Origin: Flavobacterium sp. ZT3R18
GTDB lineage: Bacteria; Bacteroidota; Bacteroidia; Flavobacteriales; Flavobacteriaceae
NCBI RefSeq assembly: GCF_007097385.1
Contig: NZ_VJZS01000004.1
Location: 229,814 to 293,813 of the forward strand
Direction of reading: 5' to 3'
DNA length: 64,000 nucleotides
This document shows positions 16,494 to 24,781 of this stretch, one piece after another (position 1 is the first letter of the stretch; each line of letters opens with the position of its first letter). Under the pieces are notes generated by a model. The model did not search any database and was not told the DNA's origin. It saw only the letters and a program-made list of their open reading frames with translations. Made by a program: the position numbers and the translations under genes.

Positions 16494-17060
16494 TTAGAAT
16501 TTTAAGTTTACTGCTAAGTCAAAATCATCATAGATAGTTTTGTCTCCAAGACCTTCGAAGAAACTTTTTGAACCGTATTTAATATCGTATTTAGTTCTAT
16601 CAATTTTCAATGCTGTTGTAGCATTATTTCCTTTTGTTGTGATGTCAAAAGTAATTGGATTTGTTTTTCCTTTGATTGTTAAATCAGCAGTAACAGTATA
16701 TACGTCATTTCCTTTTGAGGCAATAGTTTTGAAAACTAAAGTTGAAGTTGGGAATTTATCAGTTCCAAAGAAATCATCTGCTTTCAAGTGACCGTTTAAT
16801 TTACCTTGGTATTCTCCAGTCAAATCGGTAGCTGTTAAAGTTGTCATATCCACCGTGAAAGTTCCTCCAGTTAATGCATTATTTTTAAAAACTAAAGCGC
16901 CACTTTTTAAGGCTACAGTTCCTGAATGTTCCCCTGTTACTTTTTTTCCAACCCAGTTAATGGTACTTTTAGAAGCGTCAACTTGTTTAGTTTGTGCAGT
17001 TACAGATAATGTAGATAAAGCTACTACGAATGCTAAGGCAATTGATTTTAAATTTTTCAT
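16494..17060 (-). CDS. YceI-family periplasmic protein (copy 2)
   Basis: A 188-residue YceI protein with a signal peptide ending SVTAQT. Its core segments (STINWVGKKVTGEHSGTVAL, LNGHLKADDFFGTDKFPTST, LTIKGKTNPITFDI, DIKYGSKSFFEGLGDKTIYD) align along the whole length with the copy at 14044-14610. It lies 52 bases after the nitroreductase gene and ends in a strong terminator, so it is probably the last gene of a MarR-nitroreductase-YceI unit. That pairing suggests a stress or detoxification role (inference). Confidence 0.9.
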   Translation of the reverse strand: MKNLKSIALAFVVALSTLSVTAQTKQVDASKSTINWVGKKVTGEHSGTVALKSGALVFKNNALTGGTFTVDMTTLTATDLTGEYQGKLNGHLKADDFFGTDKFPTSTLVFKTIASKGNDVYTVTADLTIKGKTNPITFDITTKGNNATTALKIDRTKYDIKYGSKSFFEGLGDKTIYDDFDLAVNLKF

Positions 17061-17112
17061 ATGTAATTTGTTTAAAGTGTAATTTGTTTAAAATGATTTG
17101 AATTAGTAATTA

Positions 17113-17745
17113 TTATAAAGTGATAAATAGGTCTTCTTGTGATTTTCTAACTTTTTTGTAAAATTGAGTAGCATCTTCTTCGTGACGGTATCCAACAGTT
17201 GCAATAAGAGAAGCATTAAGGTTTAGTTTGTCTAATCCTAATATTTCGTTGACTTGTGCAGGAATAAATCCTTCCATAGGAGTTACATCAATTTTAAGTT
17301 CGGCCGCAGCATTCAATAAATTACCTAAAGCTAAATAAGTTTGTTTTGATGCCCAAATATTCTTGATTGCTGGTTCCAAAGTCGAAATTTTAGATTTCAT
17401 GAAGTCACCATATCCCGTCAATGCTTCAATTGGAGTTTCTCTAGTGATGCTTATTGTATTCAAATATTCATCTATTGCATCATCTCCAAGATTGGTGTCA
17501 TTGGCAAAAATGAATAAATGTGAAGCCTCTACTATTTGTGATTGTCCCCAAGCAGCCGGTTGTAATTGTGCTCTTAATTCAGGATTTTCGACGATAATAA
17601 CTTTGTATGGTTGTAATCCGTAAGAAGATGAACTCATACGAATCGCTTCTTTTAATGTATTTAAGTCTTCTGTTGAAACTTTTTTAGTGGCATCAAATTT
17701 CTTTGTTGCGTATCTCCAATTTTGATGGTTTAAGAAATTGCTCAT
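17113..17745 (-). CDS. Nitroreductase-family NAD(P)H-dependent oxidoreductase
   Basis: FMN-dependent reductase of 210 residues, the usual length for the NfsB-type family. The N-terminal WRYATKKFDATKKVS and SSSSYGLQPYKVIIVEN segments are the FMN/substrate-binding region; the C-terminal ASLIATVGYRHEEDATQFYKKVRK is also typical. It could reduce quinones, nitro compounds or flavins. It starts 13 bases after the MarR gene stop, so control by that repressor is likely. Confidence 0.9.
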   Translation of the reverse strand: MSNFLNHQNWRYATKKFDATKKVSTEDLNTLKEAIRMSSSSYGLQPYKVIIVENPELRAQLQPAAWGQSQIVEASHLFIFANDTNLGDDAIDEYLNTISITRETPIEALTGYGDFMKSKISTLEPAIKNIWASKQTYLALGNLLNAAAELKIDVTPMEGFIPAQVNEILGLDKLNLNASLIATVGYRHEEDATQFYKKVRKSQEDLFITL

Positions 17746-17758
17746 AATAGTATTATAT

Positions 17759-18214
17759 TTATTTAGTTCTGTATTTTTCTAATAGGGTATTCAGTTGTTC
17801 TAATTCTTCGGTATTTAAATTTTTTGCAAAAAAATCTTCATGTTCTCTTACTTTTGGATCCAGTTCAGTTAATAAATCCAGTCCTTTTTGTGTAATTAAA
17901 ACTTCAATTTTTCTTCTGTTTTCTGGGCAAACATTACGGGTAACCAAATCTTTCAGTAATAATTTATCGACTAATCGTGTCGTATTGCTCGTCTTGGCAA
18001 GCATTCTCTCCTGTATTATGCACATATTGGCAGGACATCCTTTTTGCCCTCTCAATATTCGTAATACATTGTATTGTTCTCCTGAAATATCATAGCGTTT
18101 TATGATTTCATTAAAACTATCAGAGATGACATTTTGCGTGTACAAGACATTCAAAATGGCGCTTGTTGATTTACTATAATCAACCGTACTTTTTAACGCA
18201 TCTTCAATCTTCAT
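17759..18214 (-). CDS. MarR-family transcriptional regulator
   Basis: A 151-residue winged-helix regulator: YDISGEQYNVLRILRGQKGC, then ERMLAKTSNTTRLVDKLLLKDLVTR (recognition helix) and a wing with NRRKIEVLITQKG. Two cysteines (GCPANMCIIQ, VCPEN) lie in or near the DNA-binding part and could sense oxidants or metals; that is speculation. It leads an operon with the nitroreductase and YceI genes. A promoter with an overlapping inverted repeat lies 27-61 bases upstream. Confidence 0.9.
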   Translation of the reverse strand: MKIEDALKSTVDYSKSTSAILNVLYTQNVISDSFNEIIKRYDISGEQYNVLRILRGQKGCPANMCIIQERMLAKTSNTTRLVDKLLLKDLVTRNVCPENRRKIEVLITQKGLDLLTELDPKVREHEDFFAKNLNTEELEQLNTLLEKYRTK

Positions 18215-18240
18215 ATTTGTAGGTGTCTTATTTGTTGGTA

Positions 18241-18275
18241 CAAATGTAGTTGTATTTATATTTGTATATACAACT
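18241..18275 (-). promoter_or_regulatory. Promoter with overlapping inverted repeat upstream of marR
   Basis: On the minus strand, TACATTTG (18241-18248) fits the TAnnTTTG box, with TTG (18271-18273) 22 bases upstream. The inverted repeat AGTTGTAT/ATACAACT (18248-18275) covers the promoter spacer and is a good candidate MarR operator. Confidence 0.6.
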
Positions 18276-18399
18276 GTTATGTTATTTTTTTGTTAAAAAA
18301 ACAGCTCCTAAACAATTACGCTTTGTTTTTAAGAGTTGAGTTCAACAAACAATAGGGTTGGAGTAGGATAAAATAAATTTGCTACGTGTAACGAAAAAC

Positions 18400-18474
18400 A
18401 ACCATATAAGAAATATAAGTTCATTTAAGTTTTCTTTGGATAGTCTTAAAGAAACTTATATTTCTTATATGGTT
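18400..18474. repeat. Perfect 22-base inverted repeat element
   Basis: Arms 18400-18421 (AACCATATAAGAAATATAAG plus TT) and 18453-18474 are exact reverse complements. The 31-base loop contains a second pair, TTTAAG/CTTAAA. The left half recurs at 59453 in decayed form. It lies in the gap between the marR and DUF2252 genes and looks like a dispersed hairpin repeat; no gene is visible in that gap. Confidence 0.85.
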
Positions 18475-18603
18475 TAAATTTTATTTTTTGCTGTTACGTT
18501 AGAAGACAACCATTTAAGGAATGTAAGATTAAGTAGAGATTTTTAGATTATAACCAAATCTAGTTAAAAATGGACGATTTGGAATCCATTTAAATTAAAA
18601 CTT

Positions 18604-20001
18604 TTAGGATTCTGATCGCGCAACTTTAATTCTTCCACTCGCTGTTGCAGCCTCTAGTGCTTGATAATCTTGTTCGGTCTGATCCGCATACGCAAAAGCA
18701 AAGCGAACCATAGCTTCGTCAAATTCATCACTTTTTCCAAGATAACCGGAAATCATAGCGGCACTACCTGATTTGGCATGAGCCAATGCTAAAGCCTCTC
18801 CACATAGCTTGCAGTATTCAGGATAGTTATCAATGTTTATTTTAGCAGGATCAAACTCAACGCCACCTTTCATATCCCGCAACTGACGCACATAAAAATG
18901 AATCCCATCGAGCTCTCCCCAACCTATAAAAATGTCAGGGGAGGCTTGTAATAATCGTTGTCCAGCGACAACACGATGTCCGTGATTTGAATAAGCAGAC
19001 TTCGAAAGATAAGGTTCGAAAACAGAGGGTTGTGCTTCTTTTATTTGTAGAAACAAGGGATCCTCAGAATTGTTTCCTAAAAGAAAGACAATCCAGCATC
19101 GTGTTCCTACACTCCCTACACCAACAACTTTACGTGCCACATCAACAATGCGATATTGTTTGAGCAAAGCTTTACGGTCATCAGCAAGAGAAAGCATATA
19201 AGATTCGAGAAATAGTCCCAACGCTTCATCAAGTGGTCTGCCTGATTTTGTATGGGTTTCGTGCACAATAAAAGGAGCATCATCCCGTAAGCGATATTTA
19301 TCATCCACTATATTTGCGAGTTTATCCAGTACTTGAAAATGGGTTCGTTGACGGGCTTTGTCAGTAATCTTTTTTAGTCCTTTTTGTACTGAGGGAGGTA
19401 GCTTTTGCTGAAGATCCTTTTCGGTCATGGTGGCGTAAACCAATTCAATGTGTCCCATTGAGGCATAATCCCTCATGTTTTTTTTATACGAACTAACCGC
19501 TGCCAAAACACTCCGGGTACATAAATTCTTTTTAGCCCCTAGGAATCTTCCCGATGCAACAATACTTGCAACAAGTCGTTTTATATCCCATTCCCACGGT
19601 CCTGGTAAGGTTTCGTCAAAATCATTGATACCGAAAATCAGGTTGCGTTCCGCTGATGCAAATAAACCAAAGTTGGCCACATGCATGTCGCCACATGCCT
19701 GTACATTTATTCCGGTTGGTTTAGGACCAGCAGCAAGATCAGCTGCCATTATCGCAGCAGCTCCTCGAAGGAAAGCAAAAGGCGAAGTGAGCATTCTGGC
19801 ATATCGGATTGGCACAAGTTCCGTGAGACGGGTTTTTCCTTGTTCTTCTAAAATAGAAATAGGATCGGTACGGTTAGGATTGGCTTTGTAATCTCCTTGT
19901 TCCTTTCGCGGAAATTTATCGCGCAGGGCTTTGCCTTCTGCGAAGCGTTCTTCAATTGTTTTTGGTTTCGATTTAAAGTAACTTACTGTTTGCTGATCCA
20001 T
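18604..20001 (-). CDS. DUF2252 domain protein
   Basis: A 465-residue protein, the typical full length. Recognisable family segments are RYARMLTSPFAFLRGAAAIM, CGDMHVANFGLFASAERNLIFGINDFDETLPGPWEWDIKRL (kinase-like fold core) and VGVGSVGTRCWIVFLLGNN. DUF2252 proteins are uncharacterised and resemble aminoglycoside-phosphotransferase-fold proteins. Gene neighbours give no clue: it is separated from the rest by long gaps. Codon use and GC look slightly higher than in the neighbours, so recent transfer is possible. Confidence 0.88.
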   Translation of the reverse strand: MDQQTVSYFKSKPKTIEERFAEGKALRDKFPRKEQGDYKANPNRTDPISILEEQGKTRLTELVPIRYARMLTSPFAFLRGAAAIMAADLAAGPKPTGINVQACGDMHVANFGLFASAERNLIFGINDFDETLPGPWEWDIKRLVASIVASGRFLGAKKNLCTRSVLAAVSSYKKNMRDYASMGHIELVYATMTEKDLQQKLPPSVQKGLKKITDKARQRTHFQVLDKLANIVDDKYRLRDDAPFIVHETHTKSGRPLDEALGLFLESYMLSLADDRKALLKQYRIVDVARKVVGVGSVGTRCWIVFLLGNNSEDPLFLQIKEAQPSVFEPYLSKSAYSNHGHRVVAGQRLLQASPDIFIGWGELDGIHFYVRQLRDMKGGVEFDPAKINIDNYPEYCKLCGEALALAHAKSGSAAMISGYLGKSDEFDEAMVRFAFAYADQTEQDYQALEAATASGRIKVARSES

Positions 20002-20510
20002 AATTTTTTATTTTATAGGTTTACATTTTAGTCTTTTTTTATAACCTAAAAGAGCAGGTTGTAAAAACGGAGTCAATTTGAGAGGTAAGTTCTGGAGTTG
20101 CATTCATAGCGATTTTTACAAATGGAACGATAATTTTAAAAGATCCAAGCATCAGAAATAGAAACGAAAATATCTGCATTTCGAATGACATCGCTTAATG
20201 AGTTTTATTATTTAATTAGTCTGCTTGTCTTTAAATAATTTTCAACCTAAACTTGTAATCTTGTTTTAAGATTCAAAGAATTAATTAGTCGTAAAGCCTT
20301 TGAATATTTGTACTGTTATTTTAATAATGGATGTTTAGTTATTAGTGTAAATATATTGAATATTAGCGTGTTAGTTTAATTTTTTGTATTTTTTATTTTG
20401 CTTTGTCTAGTGAATCCCCAAGTATAAAGTTGATTAGAATTTGGTGTAATAAATTTTTTAAAGTCAATTTTTATCTTTTTTAGTTTTGTTTCTTGATTTC
20501 AAGGAACACA

Positions 20511-20540
20511 AAAAAACCGAAACAATTGTTTCGGTTTTTT
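20511..20540. terminator. Perfect palindromic terminator at the end of the island operon
   Basis: A 30-base perfect palindrome whose core is CCGAAACAATTGTTTCGG, bordered by six A and six T, so it can terminate on either strand. It lies about 190 bases beyond the last island gene on the minus strand. Confidence 0.8.
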
Positions 20541-20600
20541 ATAAAATTTTGATGCTATTTCTAGTCTTTCACTCCCAGTTTGGTAAGGATATCATCCATC

Positions 20601-20639
20601 AAGCATCATTTTGTTATAGATGATTGTAATAAATTGGTA
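20601..20639. repeat. Left direct repeat bounding the DUF4280 island
   Basis: A 39-base sequence beginning AAGCATCATTTTGTTATAGA that matches 30416-30454 in 36 of 39 positions in the same orientation. Similarity continues weakly for about 35 more bases. The two copies enclose all the island genes. Confidence 0.7.
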
Positions 20640-20725
20640 GCTACAAAGGCCGTAAGTCGCAGTCAGTTTTGATTGATATAAATAGCTAATAACAGGCTTA
20701 CTAATAAAAGTACCTGCAATACCCC

Positions 20726-20944
20726 CTACGATTCTATTTTTTTATACTGTGTGGGCACGGATTGCAAATCCGCGCTATCGTACGTAGAGACATATCGGTG
20801 CCATCGGGTTACATTTAAAAAATATTTAACCTTGATAAAAAGCACTAAAAGCATTCCTACCAAAACCAATATAAAGAACCAAAAAATCAAACCACATCCA
20901 GTAGGCTTTTTTTCTTCTAAATTATTTTTTGAGAAATCCGGCAC
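20726..20944 (-). CDS. Small single-pass membrane protein with repeat-derived tail
   Basis: A 72-residue ORF. Residues about 17-40 form one membrane helix (CGLIFWFFILVLVGMLLVLF). The C-terminal TYDSADLQSVPTQYKK is encoded by an intergenic repeat with a GGATTGCAAATCC palindrome, so the true protein may be a truncated membrane anchor read into a repeat. It starts 10 bases after the stop of the last lipoprotein gene. Whether it is functional is doubtful. Confidence 0.45.
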   Translation of the reverse strand: MPDFSKNNLEEKKPTGCGLIFWFFILVLVGMLLVLFIKVKYFLNVTRWHRYVSTYDSADLQSVPTQYKKIES

Positions 20945-20954
20945 TGTTTTTTTT

Positions 20955-21902
20955 CTACCATACTTTTAGTTCATTACTTCCTGAAGGTATATAGAGGGTG
21001 ATGGGTTTACTTACACCATCTCTTCCCTTTCCATTAGGTGCGTCATATTCCACTCGAATGCGAGATTCTTTATTTTTTTTACTCCTTAATAATATTAATT
21101 TATTGTTGTATCCAAATACAACTTCGTAATTTTCTATTTCCTCAATAATTCTATTAGTATAGTTTAAGTTTGCTTGTTCTACATCCATATTTTCTCTTTT
21201 ATCCTCAACTAATAATTCTTCTTTGGTTGCATACAAATAAGAACAAGACTTCAAATCACTGTATTCTATTTCTTTTAAAAAGCTAAGTCCATCCCCATTT
21301 ACCAATAAATCTCTTAATTGATTGTACTTAGCTACTATTTTCTCTTCAATGTTAGGAACTTTAGATAAATCTTGAGCAGTTTCTAAATCTTTACCAAAAT
21401 CCCATGGAACATTTGCTGTAAAAGGTATCTTGAGTTCAAAATAAGGTGCTTTTTTACTTCCTATGTCTTCGGGTAATTCTACATGAGCAAGGTTTTTATA
21501 AACATCTACACCATCATCTATATCTTTTGCAAATTTTAGTTTTATATCGACATCTGCATTATCTGCAATATATTCTTGTCCTTCTTTAGGGTATATTTGT
21601 ATTGTTACAATCTGACTTCCCGATTTAGGTATGTAGTTGTTTAGATATACTGCTTGGCTTTCGCCTATATTTTCATAAAACGTCGTCCAATGTGGGATAT
21701 CATTACAAGAAACCAAGACTCTGCAATTATTTTTGTTTACCTGTAGTATATACAAGGGTCTTGTGTCAAATTTTTCTATTTTATCATACATTTTGCTTTG
21801 ATATGCAATAATTTCTTCTTCCATTTTTTTTTGATTTATAGATTGACCCAAACACGAAAATAATGTAAAGAAAAATATACCCAAAAAACAACGCATTACC
21901 AT
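20955..21902 (-). CDS. Lipoprotein, island companion family, copy C
   Basis: About 315 residues with a signal peptide and lipobox (FTLFSCLGQS), so probably lipid-anchored in the cell envelope. It is paralogous over nearly its full length to the gene upstream: both share KFDTRPLYILQVNKNNCRVL, DIPHW, TIQIYPKEGQE, VPWDFGKDLETAQDLSKV and an identical end SGSNELKVW. The cytosolic 259-residue protein at 24782 is a third, diverged member. Translation overlaps the upstream stop by 7 bases (or 1 base if the second Met is used). Following a toxin-like gene, it is a candidate immunity protein; this is inference. Confidence 0.75.
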   Translation of the reverse strand: MVMRCFLGIFFFTLFSCLGQSINQKKMEEEIIAYQSKMYDKIEKFDTRPLYILQVNKNNCRVLVSCNDIPHWTTFYENIGESQAVYLNNYIPKSGSQIVTIQIYPKEGQEYIADNADVDIKLKFAKDIDDGVDVYKNLAHVELPEDIGSKKAPYFELKIPFTANVPWDFGKDLETAQDLSKVPNIEEKIVAKYNQLRDLLVNGDGLSFLKEIEYSDLKSCSYLYATKEELLVEDKRENMDVEQANLNYTNRIIEEIENYEVVFGYNNKLILLRSKKNKESRIRVEYDAPNGKGRDGVSKPITLYIPSGSNELKVW

Positions 21903-22855
21903 ACTTTTAGTTCATTGCTTCCTGCTGGCATATAAAGAATTATAGGTTTAGTTGCTCCATCAATCCCATTATCTGTTTCAAATTCGACATTTAGAATTTC
22001 TGTCTTATCTTTATTATTTCTAAGAAGTCCTAGCTTATTATTCGCATAAAAAACAATTTCATAATTTTCAATAGGATCAACTTTTCTATTCTTAACATCT
22101 AATTTTAATCTTGTTATATCCATATTTTCTCTTTTATCCTCAGTTATTAATTCTTGTTTAGTTGCATAAAGATATGAGCATGATTTTAAATCGCTTTGTT
22201 CGATTTCTTTCATAAAATTTAACCAATTTCCTTCGACTAATAAACTTCTCAGTTCATTATATTTAATTACTATTTTTTCTTCAATATTATGTACTTTTGA
22301 TAAATCTTGAGCTGTTTCTAAATCTTTGCTAAAATCCCAAGGTACATTTGCAGTAAAAGGTATTTTGAGTACAAAATAAGGTAGTTTTTTGCTTCCTATG
22401 TCTTCGGGCAATTCCACATGAGCTAAATTTGTGTAGGTATCTACGCCATCGTCTTTGTCTTTGGCATATTTTAGTTTTACATCTACATCGGCATTATCAG
22501 CTATAAATTCTTGTCCATCTTTAGGATATATTTGTATTGTTACAATTTGTTTACCCGATTTTGGTATATAATCGTTTATGAATATGGGTGTACTCTCTCC
22601 TGTATTGTCAAAAAAAGTTAACCAATGTGGGATATCATTGCATGAAACCAAGACCCTACAATTATTTTTATTGACTTGCAATACATACAAAGGTCTTGTG
22701 TCAAACTTTTCTATTTTATCATATTTTTTACTTTGATAAGTAATAATTTCTTCTTCCATTTTTTTTTGAATTATAAGATTATTTTTTGAATTCTGTGCAC
22801 AGCTATTTATAAAGAATAGACTTATGATACTGATGGTTATTTTTTTAAAGTACAT
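21896..22855 (-). CDS. Lipoprotein, island companion family, copy B
   Basis: The start chosen is Met at 22855 (MYFKKITISIISLFFINSCA), which gives a clean lipoprotein signal with lipobox INSC; an upstream in-frame Met adds 13 residues that spoil the signal. About 319 residues remain. It is a tandem duplicate of the next gene, with the same conserved blocks and C-terminus. Its start overlaps the end of the 638-residue toxin-like gene by 11 bases, so the two are translationally coupled, as expected for an effector and its protector. No named family is recognised. Confidence 0.75.
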   Translation of the reverse strand: MYFKKITISIISLFFINSCAQNSKNNLIIQKKMEEEIITYQSKKYDKIEKFDTRPLYVLQVNKNNCRVLVSCNDIPHWLTFFDNTGESTPIFINDYIPKSGKQIVTIQIYPKDGQEFIADNADVDVKLKYAKDKDDGVDTYTNLAHVELPEDIGSKKLPYFVLKIPFTANVPWDFSKDLETAQDLSKVHNIEEKIVIKYNELRSLLVEGNWLNFMKEIEQSDLKSCSYLYATKQELITEDKRENMDITRLKLDVKNRKVDPIENYEIVFYANNKLGLLRNNKDKTEILNVEFETDNGIDGATKPIILYMPAGSNELKVW

Positions 22856-24761
22856 ATATTTTATCTGATTTACAAACATCTTTATGATAATCAACTAGGT
22901 CAAATTTATCATTTAATCCGTAATTTTTAGCTTTTTTACCTTTTTGGTAAACACTTAGTTTTCCAACTATTTTTAGTGTAATTCCTGTAAAGTCTGCACT
23001 AAATTGCAAATACATTCCTTTTTCATCTCTACCACCAGTGCCTATACCTACTAATCCGCATTCTGCTTCCGCAGATAATTGCCCATCAAAACCAACTTTG
23101 TTTATTTCTTCTCCTCCAGATTTGTCTGATTTTGTGTAAATTACTTTCTCGACAGTTGCCTTTATTTTAAAGCCTAATTCTATTCCAATTAATAATGAAA
23201 TTTTAACATCTGTTTTGTCTCTCTCAGAGTCGACAAAGTCAATAGTTTGCCTTACATCTATTTTACCTTTAACGTACAAATTAAAGTAAAGTTCAGCATT
23301 AATCTGTACAGGAGTGTTATCGCACAACCATTGCGCTCCAATTTTTACATAACGTAATGCCTTTAAAATAGGCAATACAGGAGGTATGTTTTCTGCGGCA
23401 GCAACTAAATCTAGACCTCCCTTACCTTGTATTAATGGTTCAAGTCCAAATTGTAAATTACCTATGGTTTTTATTTTTCCATCTTTTTTATCCAAATCCC
23501 AGTACCATCCACCACCGACACGTACCGTAGGAAAGCTAAATTCTATAAAAACAGGTGATTCTCCAGCTAGTTTTTGAACGACAGGTGCTTGAATTGTCTT
23601 TTGAGCATTTTTTTCTATAACCTTGTTTCTGTGAGATAGCGTTTCTAATACTTCTTTAACATCGCTAAGTTTAGTTAACACTACATTTAACTTATCTTCT
23701 ATTCCAGCTGTAAAATCATGATAGTTTGCTCCATTATTTGTCGAAGCCTTCAGGTGTAATTCTCCTGTAAAATCTTTAGCCATTTTTTTTGCAGAAACAC
23801 CTGTTTCTCTAGCCTTTTTTTGATGTATTTCAAAAATATTTTTTCTTGTTGATTTACCATTTTCATCAGTCACAATGGGGTCTCCAAAGGAGTCTTTATT
23901 ACTCGGCATATTGGAATGTGAAAAACTTTCGGAAGTTTTTGACATAACTAATATATATGCTTCCCATTTTATATCCGGCACGGGCTTAACATAAACATCA
24001 TGAGTATGCCTGCAAGTTCCTGCCTTTATCAATAGACTAGGCAATGTTTTGAGTTTTAGGTCTGTAAGAAAAAAATAATCGAATAGGTTTACTTTTTCAT
24101 AATCAAACCACGCCTCAAAATCTATTTTTTTGGGTGTTTCTTTTATAATAGTTACATTATGAGGGGCGTTTTTACCAACTACAAGTTGTTTTTTGTGATG
24201 GTCTTCTTCTTTTTTACCAGCCTTTATTATAGTTCTAGTGCATTCTGCAATAATACTCTCGGGATTTACTTGTAGGGTATATTTCTTTTTTTCGTTGCCC
24301 ACTATTATCCCGGTTTCTATGACTAAAACATCTACTTTAACATTGTCTTCTTTAAACAAGGAAATCATTTTTTCTTTGTCATCTATTAGTGTTAGTTCTG
24401 TATATTGACAAGGTGCAAAATTTGCCACATTAGTTTCAACTTTCCCCACAAGCAAAGGATTGTTAGTCGGTTCAATAACTGTCTCGTGAAGCACCCCATC
24501 TAAACTTACTTCTAAAAAACATTTGCCAGGAATCTTTAAAAAAAGCCCTGTTTCTTTAGATTTTACTGTTGGGTAAATTTTGAGTTCTTTGCCTGCTGCA
24601 AACATCCATAAAGTATTTACCAAAACGGGGATTCTTACTTTTTGTACATGTGATTCTGATTTTCCATTTATTTTTATCCCGCCAGAGACTCCTACTTTAT
24701 CCATTTCGTTTGGAAGTGTTTTAAATGCGAGTACTTCTGTTGTAATATGACCTTTATTCAT
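22845..24761 (-). CDS. Large injection-cargo-like protein, N-terminally truncated paralogue
   Basis: A 638-residue protein homologous to residues about 240-849 of the gene at 26010-28559; both share LPNE-DKVGVSGGIKINGKS, IEPTNNPLLVGKVETNVANF and APCQYT. It lacks the N-terminal domain of that paralogue: its first residues MNKGH align in the middle of the longer protein. The C-terminal half (FPTVRVGGGWYWDLDKKDGK, LQFGLEPLIQGKGGLDLVAA, then amphipathic beta strands) is diverged but has the same layout. It may be a variable effector end lacking its own spike-binding head. No catalytic motif is recognised. Confidence 0.65.
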   Translation of the reverse strand: MNKGHITTEVLAFKTLPNEMDKVGVSGGIKINGKSESHVQKVRIPVLVNTLWMFAAGKELKIYPTVKSKETGLFLKIPGKCFLEVSLDGVLHETVIEPTNNPLLVGKVETNVANFAPCQYTELTLIDDKEKMISLFKEDNVKVDVLVIETGIIVGNEKKKYTLQVNPESIIAECTRTIIKAGKKEEDHHKKQLVVGKNAPHNVTIIKETPKKIDFEAWFDYEKVNLFDYFFLTDLKLKTLPSLLIKAGTCRHTHDVYVKPVPDIKWEAYILVMSKTSESFSHSNMPSNKDSFGDPIVTDENGKSTRKNIFEIHQKKARETGVSAKKMAKDFTGELHLKASTNNGANYHDFTAGIEDKLNVVLTKLSDVKEVLETLSHRNKVIEKNAQKTIQAPVVQKLAGESPVFIEFSFPTVRVGGGWYWDLDKKDGKIKTIGNLQFGLEPLIQGKGGLDLVAAAENIPPVLPILKALRYVKIGAQWLCDNTPVQINAELYFNLYVKGKIDVRQTIDFVDSERDKTDVKISLLIGIELGFKIKATVEKVIYTKSDKSGGEEINKVGFDGQLSAEAECGLVGIGTGGRDEKGMYLQFSADFTGITLKIVGKLSVYQKGKKAKNYGLNDKFDLVDYHKDVCKSDKIYVL

Positions 24762-24781
24762 ATGGTCTACGTCTGGGATAA

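Larger units (their letters stand above)
20002..20725. other. Gene-less 724-base region at the island boundary
   Basis: AT-rich non-coding DNA. It contains the perfect palindromic terminator at 20511-20540 and the left island direct repeat at 20601-20639. I see no coding signal in the rest. Confidence 0.6.
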
